Shown one piece after another: positions 31,325-43,264 of a stretch of 64,000 bases of DNA. Source of the stretch: Phytophthora hibernalis (taxonomy: Eukaryota > Oomycota > Peronosporomycetes > Peronosporales > Peronosporaceae). Both the position numbers and the translations under genes were made by a program. The first letter of the stretch is position 1. Every line of letters starts with the position of its first letter. The DNA is taken from the NCBI GenBank assembly GCA_012656075.1, contig JAAKBF010000007.1, positions 1,798,001-1,862,000 on the forward strand, in the 5' to 3' direction. Under the pieces are notes generated by a model. The model was given only the letters and a program-made list of their open reading frames with translations, was not told the origin of the DNA and searched no databases.

Positions 31325-34300
31325 TTAAGCGATGGCGTAACCTTGCAGTACCAACTGGATGGTCTCTAAGACTGTGGAACACCGCTCTCGATCCAGGTAG
31401 TCGTACTTGAGCAGCATCTCATCTGACCAATACTGCAAGAAGGCTTCCATCTCTGTCGGGTCCACTACAAACGGCTTTTGCACATCTTCCACCTTTGTTT
31501 CATCGAAACATTCGCCTGATGTGGCGCTAAAGTTTTCGCCAAGCACCTTTTCGACAAGCTGGAAAAACTGTTGTGATCCCGCTTCAAAGTCTGCTGGAAG
31601 TTTGCAAGCGTAACAGCACACCAATAGCTCGAGAGGGAACTGTAGCAGACAACAGACTTGAGTAGTACTGCAGACGCGAAGCCGAGACCGTGATAGAAAC
31701 TTGTCGAGCTCCTCGAAAAACGGTTCTATCTCCTTCACGTGCCCGATTTGTGCGAAGTCCACAGATGTAGACAACTCTACAAGCTCCAGAGTTGTCAGTG
31801 TGCTAACGACCAACTCTGTTGCTTGTTCAAGTCCTGTCGGATTTTCAGGCGTGTTGTGGTCGATGGCGATGTTGATAGCGACGAAAACCAGTTTCCAAAT
31901 TGACGTCGAGCCTCGGGCTTGTAAGGAGGGGTCACGATACGGTCTCATCCCGAGACGACGAAACAAGGCCACCTGTGAAGGAAGCAGAGCAAGGAGCTGC
32001 ATTTCTTCCTGGCTGCGAATAATATTCGAGTTGATCCACGTACTCAGCCAAGCCTCTAAGAGGATGCATGGATCGTCTTCAAATTGCAGCCGCAGATACA
32101 AATCGGTCACGTAGCTGGCAAATGTACGCTCCCAACGCCTCATAGTTGCAGAGGGTTCCTCCAGAAACGACTGCGAGAAAACCAGTGCCCCTGAAAGCCA
32201 ATGTGTAAAGGGAAGAAAAAGCTGGACAGCAGGCTCCGCCACCATTGCTTGTGGTTTTTGTGTCGCAGACTTCCAGGCTCCTGATACACTCAATCGCAAC
32301 GCACCCGCGATCTTCGTACTGATTAAGCGTTCATGGGACCAGCGTGCGCTATTTTCCTCGATAACTATCCTCGCACACTTCGACATGCTGAGCAGGCCCA
32401 GCACTCCGTCAAGTTGTGTGGTAAATTCGTTTTCAGTATCATTTATCTGAGGCGTAGCTTTACTGGGAGGAGAAATCGAGAGCAACCGCAGCACTTTTTG
32501 CGTGATCGTTTGTAGTCTGTCGTGAATAACACCTCCCAAAACGGAGCATGCCCCAGCACTCCTGCTCGAGCATGTAATCAAAGCTGTGTTAAGAAGAGCT
32601 GCCAGCCAATATCCTTCTTGCAGCGCTTTCTCCCCGAAATCAGCACTTGTACGAGCCAGCCCCTCCAAACTTGCCAGCAGCAGGTCAGCTCGTAGAGTAC
32701 CTTCACACAATTCGGCCTGCAAAATGTATTCGAAGAAGTGAGGGAGCCACGTCACAGCAGACTGCTCATCGAAGAGTTTTGTCGACCATGAAATTCCTCC
32801 TTTGAAGACAGACCCGGACACTGCAAGAAGTCTCAAAGTGTTCTCTTGATATATGACTGATTTGGCGCGCTTGGCATAATCCTGCATTCGCTCACCGTCG
32901 TCATCTTCATCATCTTGATGAGTTAAAGAAGAACTCGAGAAATCCAACCCTCGAAGTGGCGAGCTTAGGGCCGTCACAGCAGCTTCTGGTAGCAACACCC
33001 GGGTATTCTTTTGAGCAACCTTTGTTAGGTGGTTGTATGCATCAGGTGATCGACACTTCACAAGTGCCTTCGTCAGCAAGACCGTGAGGGTTTCTAGGTC
33101 TGGAAACGAAGCTGCTGACAGATACAAATGCAGAGCCATCTCAACACGAACAACCGACGGCAATGATGATGATGCCGCGGAATTTACAACAGACGGCCGT
33201 TCGCCAATATTTCTCGATCTCCCAGCTTCTTTTACAAAGGCTTTCAGGGCGAAAACTAAGTGGGAATCGAGCGGTGTCATCAGCAAGTAACGCATGTTGT
33301 CGAACTCGTCCGGAAACCAGCGGATGAGTCTGGTGCACAACAATGACAACTCCAACCGCGATTCTTTCCCAGCAAAGGCTGCTCCGTGCATTTCCACAAA
33401 TGAGAACCAACTTTCCAGTTGCTGTCTTAACTGGATCAGCGTTCCAGCTGCATCTTTCATTTGCTCCATCAAACGGCGCGTCTGAGTCACGTCAGCAAAT
33501 TTGACTGCACGAAGGAGACGCTGGAGAATATCGCTGGAATGCGATACAAGCTGCTTGTCGAGTACAAGTGGGCCAGAAATCAAGGTTTTAGCATGTTCAA
33601 TGCCATCTTTTACAATAGAGAGAACCTTGTAAAGTCTCTCCTCTAGTGATGGTGGACAGTTCGACGCATTTTGCAGTACCTCGCCTGCAAATATGAGTGT
33701 ACCTTTGGATTCTTGATGGACAATCGTATTTGTTCCAAAGCAGTCCAGAAGCTCTGGCAGCATATCCAATTCCATCATAGCGCGAAAACCCCATCTGTTA
33801 GCTCGAGCCGGCGGCTCTTTCGTGTGAGTGCTTTGGTACACGTCCCAAGCCTCACACAAGCGCGTCAACGACACAAGATATAATGATGTAGCCTCGCTGT
33901 CCTTCATGGTGGAATTGACAGCGCGGACAAGTTCAATGAACTGCTGTTGGCCAGAAAGTTGTCGTTTCTGATCAAATCGGCTGTTCGACTTCATGAAGGA
34001 AACTAAAGCAGGAAAGAGCAAAATTTTGACACCTCGCAGGTTGACTTCGTCTGTAGCACGCAAGCAGGTATTCGCTCGCAGTAGTTGAGATATAAGTTTT
34101 GAAACCCATTCTTCTCCGAAAGTAGTCATCATTAGCGTAAGAACGCGACGAAAAGTTAAGCGATCACTCTCCACCCTGATTAACCGCCGCTGAATTGCAC
34201 CGCCGCTCGTTATGACCTCACCGCTAGTAGCAATAGCTCCATCCATAATGGAGCGACAGTAACTTTTGAACGCGTGCAAAAATACGTACGTTGACATATT

Positions 34301-35828
34301 GCCACTGAAATTTTGTCACTCAAACTCTGTACGCATTTCTCCAGCATAAGACACCAGTTGACCCCATCTTGAGGATATTCTTTTATCGATTCCTCGCAGC
34401 TTACTTGGGTAAGCAGAGCATCCCAATCATTAGTGTAGTCGTAGCTCTGATCAATTCCAGGGACAGGTTCCGAAAAGATCTCATACAAAATTAAAAGGAG
34501 CTCCAGCATTGTAACTTGACTCGATGGAGCGGATTCGTTCGTGTAAGACATCATATCGTTCCATCCCCCTGGCCACCTCAGTAACTCTCTTAAATAAGAA
34601 CGTAGAACACGCTTTGTCAAAGAAGCCCCAACACCGCTTGGAACCACGATTCGGGAGAATGCTTCACTGCAGGTTCTTGCTGCACCGCTCCAAACCTGTG
34701 CAAATGCGGTAATGATATCGGGTATGCTAACAAATAGTGATCGCATTACCTCCGTCACAACACGATACCCTAACAACTGAACAGCGGGTCCCTTTTGTTG
34801 TAGAGGCGTCATAATACTAGAAAAACATCCGCCTTTGAGCAGTGACGAATCGCGTCAACCAGAGTAATTTGGTTTGTTTTCGCGTTCTTCAACTCTCGCT
34901 TCCAAACACTCGTCCACATTTTCTTAGCCGCATCTATCTTGCATTTCGGCTTTCCACAACTTTGTGAAGCAGCAGACAAAGAAAGCTGATAAATGCGTTC
35001 ATACGCCGCAGCCGATAGCGACGGCTCAACACGATCTCCACTTTGCACTGAAATCTCCACCCTCTTCCTCCTCCGACCTGTTTTGACGCTCCGTACCCCA
35101 CCAGCAGCCGGCAGCGAATCCCAAAACCGTGACAACGCAACCATCACCTGATTAGTCGTATAGCTCTCGCCAGCCTTCTCCATAATTTCTGCAGTTCGGT
35201 GCGTGCACTGCACCAGAAAGTCCCAGCCTCCAAATCTCGACCGCAACGACTCGGCACTCGCTCCGTCCAGACAAAATGCACAGCATTTCTCCACTTTTTG
35301 TGCTTCCACCTCCTCCTTGAGTCCAGATCTCGTCCTCGCTCTCTTATGCTGAGGCTCCACAGTTCCACCACTCGCCGTAGCCTCCAGCGCCTCCTCCAGC
35401 AGCTTCTCGCAGATCTCCTGGGTCCAGCTCTGTACTGCAGGCTCCAGACACGTTTCCTCTAGACTCTGTAACACGAAACCCAGCAGCAACATCCTCATCC
35501 TTAACGGCAACAGTTTCCCACTAATTACGCGCCGCAGAATGTCGAATTTCTCGAGATTTACGACACTTTGAACCAATTCCGTCTCCTTTTGCGTTAACAG
35601 CTCGCACTGAGCCAAAACTTGGCATAGAGACGCCAAACAAACTGCTCTGTACTCGCCAGTCTCGTCGCTTTGAGGGAGGGTACCCCGCCTCTTGCGTTTG
35701 CTGGGCGTTTGCGGCGTTTTCGCCATTTTGCGGCCACGACGCGAAATTCGCGCAAAACTTGGCGCTTGAGCACTGGAAAACGCCGCAAATGGCGCCAATC
35801 GGGCGGCGGTGCCTGCTGTAGTGCGCAT
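31325..35828 (-). CDS. large helical protein of unknown function (~1,470-1,500 aa; two homopolymer frameshifts)
   Basis: Three minus-strand frames join if one base is missing in A5 at 34821-34825 and one in A5 at 34278-34282; the length then divides by three. ATG 35828 gives 1,501 residues; the later ATG 35726 gives 1,467 and a start MAKTPQTPSKRKRRG that looks like a nuclear signal, which I prefer. The rest is alpha-helical with no transmembrane segments and many Leu-rich helices, as in HEAT-like scaffolds. Notable stretches are LIRWFPDEFDNMRYLLMTPLD and a conserved-looking end, EAFLQYWSDEMLLKYDYLD. The size and nuclear start recall nucleolar ribosome-biogenesis or DNA-repair scaffolds, but I recognise no specific family. 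Confidence 0.75.
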
Positions 35829-36359
35829 TCGCACAGTGGGTGGCGTGCAGAGGCCGCTAAAGCCGCGCTGTGGTCCGTAAGAGCGCGCGCACGCCGCGGT
35901 CGAGCGCCGACCGAGCCGCGTCCATCAAGGTTGAGATTATGTTGCAATTCACGTTAGAGCAACGTAGTGCTTGGAGCAACTTTAGAAAGGCAAGTTGAAG
36001 ACCATCACTCTTGGTATCTTTTTGGTGAGAGAAGAAGAAAATGAAAACATATCTACTCGGTAATTAGTATCTTAGCCTAAGCACGCGACAATCTTACCAA
36101 CCAGTCTCTCTTCTCTAGGCGCGCCGAGGTCGCACGTGCCGCCGCAATCCCTCAAAAGGCAACGCGGTTGCCAGCGGACGTTCAACTCATCCCATCCAAC
36201 TTAGAACAGCACTATGAGGCCTTGCTTTCCTTTCATGATACCTGCCTTCACCTTCGACAGAGCGTAGCACTCGATTACGGCGACATCAGCGAGTCCCAGC
36301 CAGGAGTGGAAGAAACGACACGCTCCAAACGTGGCTGGTCCGTCGGAAGTCGAGCCCCT
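35829..36359. other. intergenic region upstream of the large helical gene and downstream of clathrin
   Basis: About 530 bp. The part near 35830-35930 is GC-rich (GCGCGCGCACGCCGCGG) and is probably the promoter of the minus-strand gene to its left. The remainder is the 3' flank of clathrin heavy chain. I support no gene here. Confidence 0.5.
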
Positions 36360-39300
36360 TTAATACTGGTAACCACTGTTGCCGTACGGGTTGCTGCCCA
36401 TGCTGCCCTGACTGCTAGCGTACGGGTTCTGCTGCATGCCGCCCATGCCCATGTTCGGCTGCATTCCCATTCCCATGTTCATACCGGGGGCCATGCCCAT
36501 GCCGTACTGGGCCGAAGGGTCGTTGTACGCCGTGGGGGCAATGGCCAGCATGGGCTGCATGCCGCCCATACCGTAGGCAGGGTCGAGGGTCTGTGCGTCC
36601 GTCTCCGGCTCCTGCTGCACTTGTGTGCGCTCGTCCAGCACCTTCACCTTGTCGCTTAGGTTCTTGACGAACTGGATCATGTAAGGCATCACAAAATCGG
36701 CGTAGCCGTGACGCCAAGCCAGCTCCAGTGCAACATCCGGCTTGATCAGCTTGTAGCACGTGAACAGAGTAGCGCAGAAACACTCCTTGTCGTGCACAGA
36801 CACGAAGAAACGCAGAATATCCTCGGCAAGCTCCGGGTCCTCCGAGTCGCTGGCACAGTCGATGCAGTCCTTGTACATCTTGTCGGCCTTCGACAGCTTC
36901 ACAGACTGCGGGTAGCGCTTGTTCTTGCGGTACAGATAGGCCGCAATACGGCGGAACTCCAACAGCTCGTGTTTCTCCAGCTTCTGAGCGAGCGAGATCT
37001 GGTCGAAGTTCTCGTATGAATCGACAGAGTCGCGAAGAGCCTGATAGTCCTCGTCATCCACCAAGATCTCGTTCAGTGCCTCGTTCACAGCCGACAGGTT
37101 CTCCTTCTGCACATCCTTCAGGTACTCCACCACGAGCGGCAGGTTTTTAGATTTGCGCAGCTGGTGAACAACGCGAGCGTGGTCCAGGTTAGGCGTTAGC
37201 ACTTGCAGGAGGCGCGTCAGCTCAAGCGGGTGCTGCTCGAGGTAGAAGTTGATCGCCTTATAGTGAATCTCCTGGTTGCGGACCTTCTGGATGCAGTCCA
37301 GGAACAAATCGTGCGAGAAAGCGATAGGGTGGTCAACCATGGTGCGAACAGCGTTGTCGAACTGACCGTCTTCCTTGTACAGGTACACGGCGTGGTCCCA
37401 GTGCAGGCCCTTCTCACAGGCACGCAGAATCTTCGACACGTTCATACGCGAGTGGAAGATCTTGATGTGCTCCATCAGCTTGGATGGCAGGTACTTCGAG
37501 TACAGGATGGCCAGCTCCGTGAAGATACCAGCGTGGGCACCTTCCAAACCAAGACCCTGCTCCATCAGCTTCAACAGCTCCGTCGAATGGCCACGCTTCT
37601 CGTAGTGCAAGATCAGCTCCTCGAGGTGGTCCGGGTGCACGATAATGTGCAGACCACACAGTCCAGCGAGACGGAACTCGTTCACGTCCACACAGGCGTA
37701 GTTGACCTCCTTCCACGTGCCCACGGAGTTCGCCTTAGTGGCGGCATCCACAGCCTCACGGAACTTGCCCAGACGCACGTAACAAATGGCAAGCTTGGCG
37801 TTGTTGTTAATGTTCTGGAACAGCAGCTTCGCAGCGTTGTACATGCCTTCGTCGTAGCAGCGCTCGCCAATGTTCTGGATCTGCGCCACGTTGGGAGACG
37901 AGATAAATTCCTCAAGGTCCGAGTACTTCTCCGTCTTAGCGTAAGCGTAAATCAACGACGTGTCTAGGTACTGCTCCTTCACCGTATTGCGTGCCATCTT
38001 CAGATACGGGATAAGCTCGTTGTAGTCGTTGATGCGCTCAGCCGCGGCAATGACATCAACGTACGCACTGGCATCGTTGGCCTTGATGAACGCTGTTAGC
38101 GAGTCGTGCACCTTACCCTGGTCAAGCTGGGCCTTAGCCAAACGAGACCACACCTCCGACTCGTTGCAACGGTCAGCAAACTCGTACGCACGTTCGTTGT
38201 CCTTGATATAGTCAAGCAGCACACCGATAGCTTCCACGTTGTGGTTCGTCTTTTTGTAGATGACGAAACCCTCCTCGTAGAGCTGGTACTGCTCGCCCAC
38301 AGCAATGCGAGCGATTTCCGGACCATCGAAGTTGTCCAGACGGTTGACGTAGTCCATGACCTTCTCCTTACCAGCCTTGATAGCAGTCAGAATCAGCAGG
38401 TTCTGCAGGTTCTTGTTCGTGGAGAAGTCCGTGCCTTGGAGGACGATTCGCTCCAGCAGCTCGATCAGCTCGTTCGGGAGCTCAGCGTTCATGAAGGCAC
38501 GGACAGTGGTCGACACCTCATCGGGGTTCGTGGTCTCAGGGAGTGCCGTCTGCACAACTTGGTCAATCAGAGCACGACGGCTAGGTGACTCGGTCTCGCC
38601 CTCCTCCTGCTTCACAAGCACCTTGCCCCACAGGTCCAGGTCCTGACGCTCCACCAGGTAACGAGCCAAGTCCTTGAACAGACCGTTCTCCGTGGTCACA
38701 CGGATGAGATCGTCATCGCACGCGCCACCGGCACGGCGGTAGGCCAGATATGCCAGAGCCGGGTCCAGCTTCTCGCAGAATTTACCGACAACCTCCGAGT
38801 CGTAAAACTGATTGTTGATCAGGAACTGTTGCGGGTCCTTGTTCAGCGTGATGTAGATCTTACCGATGGCGTTGTGCGTCGCCGTCTCAGTGTTGCCCTG
38901 GGCAACACGCGTCTCCAGCCACGGTTGCAGCAGGCGTAGGCGGTTACGCTTCTCAACCTGCTCACACAGGTCGTCCACGGGGCACTGCGCAATCTGGTTC
39001 AGCAGGTTCTTGATGTAGTCCTCGTTGCAGTCGAGGTCCAGCAGCTTGCCAATGACAATGGGGGCCTTTTGCGGGCTCACCTTCGTCACGTACACATCAA
39101 TGTACTTCATCAAGTTGTTTGAGTACAGGTACTGCGTCAGCTCCTCCACGAAGTCGTAACGGTCGCACACGTGAATGAGCGGACGGGGGTCCTGCAGCTT
39201 CGACTCCTTCAAGAACTCCTTCACCTTAACGGGTTCGTACACAGAAGAATCGCGACACACGCGCTCCACCTCCTTGAATTGGCCCATTTTCGTGGCAGCC

Positions 39301-41613
39301 TCAATGTACTTGAAGTGCAGGTCCGGGTCCTGCGAGAAGTTCACAATGGAACCCAAGAAGAAGTACAAACCATCGAACGATTTGAACTTCTCGAAAACCT
39401 CCACAAGCTCCTTGCCGCCAAGCTGCTCAGCGTACTTGGTGGCAACCTGCACAACAATCTGCAGATTCTGGCGCATGTTGTGCGCCATCAGGGCGTTGAT
39501 CAGCTCCATCGAAACCTCACTCGTCAGCGTGCCGAAGAACGTCACGATGAACTCGTGATTAATTGCCTGCGTGTTCACAATCACACGCTTCAGGTCCGCC
39601 AACTCCGTGTAGTGCTCCAGAGCACGCTGGAACAAGCCGGCCTTCTCGCAAAGTGCAGCAATGCGCGGTCGGTCGTAGTGCGTGAACATATTGTTCGATA
39701 GAATAGCGTCAGCCACCTGCGGTGATCCACCGAGAAGGTTGATCTCCAGCAAGCGTGTCTGCAGGTAACCCTCCTCGGGGCGGTTGTTCTTCAGAGCCTC
39801 CAGCAGGAAGGCCGTAGTCTCTTGAATGCGGTTCACCTGCATGAAAATATCGACGACAGCGTTCACATCCACCAATGGGCCGTTCTCAGCGACCGCCAGC
39901 TTCTGAGCAAAGTCCAGAGCTCCCTGCGGGTTGGCGCGCACCAGATTCTGCAGCATGAACGTGTAGTCGCAACGGTAGTTGGTCTGAACAGCGTACGCCA
40001 CAATCTTGTCGAACTCGCCACGCTGCACAAAGCAGTTGATCACCTTCTCGGGGACCTCAGCGCGCAGGTACACCGACAAAGCCATTGTGGTGTCGGACTG
40101 AGCAACAAGGTCACCCAGCTCCTCGGAGCACTCAAGCTTGTCCTCTGATAGCCACTTCTGCAGAAGTTGACCGCGACCCTGCAGCAGAACGGGTCGAGCA
40201 AGCTCAATAGACTCCATCTTGTTCAGCGTGCCCTTCTCAAGAAGGACACTGAAGTACTGCAGGATAGGCTGCGGCTGACCGGGCTGAGCAGGCATCTGCT
40301 GGAACCGCTGGATCGTCTGCGGTGTGCGGAGAGCGCCCTGGGGAGGCAGCCGCAAGGCGAGCCGCACCCTGAATGTCGTTAACGCTGACAAGACGGTTGA
40401 ACTCCGTAAAGTAGAGCTCTTCAGCACCCGGCAGGTCGAGACGCGTGGCCAAAGCCAAGGCCAGCTGGGAGTCGCGCAGCGTGTTTACCACGTACGGCAC
40501 CAACTTGGTCTTGTTGATTGCGAAGTGCAGAAGCTGACCGCGGCGTGTAATGCCGAGCATACCCTTCGACTGGGACTCGAGACACGTGACGAACGTCGTG
40601 TCCTGGGAAACACGAGCACGGTATACGGGCTTACCCGAGTGCGTGTCGAACAGGAAGAGGTATCCCATCTTGGTGATCATGTAAACAACATCATCTCCAG
40701 GGCTCACCAGCATCGACACAGGAAATCGGCCTGCGCGTCCGCAGCAAAAGGAATAGGCTGGGGTGGGAGACGGAAAACACCGCCAGGGCGTCGCGGTCGC
40801 GTCCCACCTCCATGATAAAGAGCTGCATGGGCTGTCCGTCGCCCTTGGTGCCGGCAAAGACGAGCACCTGCGCGTCATCTGTCCTTCCGGGGTTTCATCT
40901 GTGCAAACGCACCAGCGTGGCCCTGCAGCACCTGGCTCACCTTCTTCTCCATGGAGTAGAGCTGCATGTTGCCGACAATGCGACCTCCTTCTCCCTGTGA
41001 GATGCCTACAAGCAACATCCACTGGCTGTCGCCCGAAGCCTCGTAGCTGATAATCTGCGTGCCGGCGCCCAGGTTGGCGTGACGGTCAAAGATTTTGGCC
41101 GGGGGCGAGTCGCCCTCAATGCTCCAATGAAACACGGCGGTGGCCGTAACCAACGCGATGGTGTTGACCGAGATCCAGCGCCAGAAGACCACGGCCTCGT
41201 TCATCAGGTGGCTCTTCATCTTGGCGCGCAGCTCCATGTTGAAGATCTGCAGCTGGTTCTCGGCGCGCAACGCGATGACCTTGCTCACGGGGTTCATGAT
41301 GGCGGCCTCGGCGTTGATGGGGCGGCGCTGCACCGTATTGTTGGCCGCCATGTCCACGATCACGACGCTGGCCTGGCCGTTCACTTGCTCGCACACGCAC
41401 ACGAACTTGTCCGACTCCATGGTCGTCGTGCCGAACTTGACATAGTCCAGGTTCACGCCCAGGGTGCTCAACTAAGAAGTCACAAATGCACAAATGCACA
41501 AATGCACAAATAAGATCAGACTTTGTATCCAAAATTAGAGGAAAACCATTCCGCACGAAGCGGACACGTACGTTGAGCACTTCCCCGAAGGTGATGGGGA
41601 GATCTTGCGCCAT
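36360..41613 (-). CDS. CLTC: clathrin heavy chain
   Basis: Exon 1 is 41613-41572 (MAQDLPITFGEVLN), intron 41571-41472 (GTACGT...TTAG), exon 2 41471-36360. The N-terminal propeller is clear (TMESDKFVCVCE, IMNPVSKVIALRA, FWRWISVNTIALVT). The linker and heavy-chain repeats run without interruption from 40427 to 36360 (LRTPQTIQRFQ, KDNERAYEFADRCNE, FRLAGLCGLHIIVHPDHLEEL, EKHELLEFRRIAAYLYRKN). The C-terminus is Met/Gly/Asn-rich. Frame breaks at GGGG 40889-40892, AAAA 40774-40777, AAA 40723-40725 and GGGG 40340-40343 need 2, 1, 1 and 2 extra bases; the sum is six, which explains why both outer parts share one frame. The product would be 1,719 residues, as usual for the family. It coats vesicles at the plasma membrane and trans-Golgi. 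Confidence 0.97.
41481..41512. repeat. CACAAATG tandem repeat, four units, in the clathrin intron
   Basis: Three exact 8 bp units and a fourth with one change lie next to the intron acceptor on the minus strand. Confidence 0.9.
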
Positions 41614-41798
41614 GTTGCCGTCGTGTGTGTTGCTACTGGTGCTAAGTGCGCCCTCTGTGCTTTGTGTAGGTGTCTTGTCGGACTGAGGCCGCTCCTCACG
41701 TCAGGTTGGATCCTTTCGCTTCTTTCCTCCGTTTCACGACTGCGCGGCCGCTCAACGGGGGGCCGCGTGGGCAAAAATCTATTCGTTTCAGCAGGGGC

Positions 41799-42018
41799 TT
41801 AAGCGCGCTTAAATGTGAATTTTGACTTACGGGCTATCTGCGAAACGCACTGCTACCTATTATCGGCGAATCTGACGGGATATTTCACGACCATAATTCA
41901 TAAAGATGATTGCATGGTAATTCAGGCAGGTTGGCCATCTTCATATTGTCCTAGCACCGGCATGATGCAAGGCGAAACTCCCGCGTTTTTGTCGTTGAAG
42001 CTAATTAAGCGCGCTTAA
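41799..42018. repeat. paired TTAAGCGCGCTTAA palindromes bounding a possible small MITE
   Basis: The exact 14 bp palindrome occurs at 41799-41812 and 42005-42018. If the outer TTAA on each side is a target duplication, the inside has inverted ends starting GCGCGCTTAA, giving a ~212 bp element in the 594 bp gap between clathrin and the nicotinamidase. The interior has no open frame. The alternative is a twofold-symmetric protein-binding site present twice. Confidence 0.5.
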
Positions 42019-42207
42019 ACGGGTTCGAGAGGGGTAGCCATCTCCGATGCCACGTATGTCACGGACCAAAATATCGCCACTCGGCTGTGCTACTTGCATT
42101 AATGGGCTGGTAAATGGTGGATGCAAGCTTTTTCCAACTGCTGACACAGGACACTAGAAACACATGAAACTTGCAATCTGGATCCGTTAGTGAGCTCGTG
42201 GAGCTGC

Positions 42208-43206
42208 CTACGCAGCGAAGTCAGCGGACGTCGTAAGCGTGAGCCCCTCGGTGGCCATATCGCGCAGGAACTCCTGCACACAGCAGACACTTGGAGTCAG
42301 CCAAACAGTAGCAAAGCAAAAGAAGCATCACTCGTTACCTCGCCGGCCGTCTCAAACCCAGGAACGGGGAAGCGCAATCCGTCAGGATGACCAAGTCGTG
42401 GCGTCTCTCCTCAGGCCAAGCGGCCACCAGGTCGCGCACCGTGTAGTTGACGCAGTGCGAGATGGCCTCGCCGCACACGACCACCTTGTCCGCGAGCTTG
42501 AGCGAGTCCACCAGCGACTGGTTCAAACTGCAACCATCAAACAAACATCAATATCTACAACCACATGATCCATTCAGCGCAGTGTATACCTTGTCGCGGG
42601 GTCGTACTGCAGCTCGAACTCAGCCCTGAGCGCCGAGTAGTGCTCCGTGAACGAGTTGGTGCCTTTCATGACGTACTGCACGGGCTTCAGCGACGTCTTG
42701 GTCCACTCCAGCGCCGCTGCGTGCACGTTCGGCACGATGTTATGTCCGGGTGATCCGATCAGACAATGTTCGGGCCAGATGCACAGCGTGAACTTGCCGC
42801 TCGCTTCCAGCGCCGTCGTGTACGCCAGCACGTAGTCTTTGAGACTGGCATCGCGTGGTCTCCACACACCTGCAACTACGTCCTTGGCTGTAATGAGCGT
42901 GAACGGCTCGGGTGCTTTCCCCTCTGCATTCTTCCAGAAGACTCCATGAGCAATGTGGTAGCGCTGATGCGAGTCCAGCGTCAGCACCAGTTGCGTGAGC
43001 TTGTCACTGTGCTTGCGGATGAATGCTGCGATGCGCGCGGCGTCTTCATTCGCTGTAGGGATCGCCAGTGAACCACCCGGGTGGAAGTCCACTTGCTGGT
43101 CAATCACTAGCAGACACAGTCCACCCGTGGGGATTGCGGCCGCCGTCTGCGCTGCTTGTGCTTCTTTCGTCATGATCGGATCTGTTACTGTCGTTATTGT
43201 AGCCAT
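42208..43206 (-). CDS. PNC1: nicotinamidase (isochorismatase-like hydrolase)
   Basis: Three exons: 43206-42590, 42527-42339, 42273-42208. Phases fit with one base missing at GGGG 42366-42369 (minus-strand C run), giving 290 residues. Family residues are visible: catalytic Asp in LLVIDQQVDFHPGGSLAI, metal-binding His residues in TLDSHQRYHIAHGVFW, a Lys in YVMKGTNSF, and the catalytic Cys in GEAISHCVNYT. After the frame correction the final conserved block reads DCASPVPGFE. It would hydrolyse nicotinamide to nicotinate for NAD salvage. The ATG at 43206 (MATITT) is chosen over the longer frame because the upstream extension looks non-conserved. The next gene upstream ends 59 bp away in the same direction. 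Confidence 0.88.
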
Positions 43207-43264
43207 TTTGAGTGACAGAAACGGGTCTGAAACGGCTAAAACGGACAAAATCAAAATCGGGTCT

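Noticed and set aside
36168..36659. Long plus-strand open frames opposite clathrin (also 37203-37967, 39171-39701, 39822-40148)
   Set aside because: They lie antisense to well-conserved clathrin exons and have the His/Val/Arg-rich composition expected from reverse reading of GC-rich codons.
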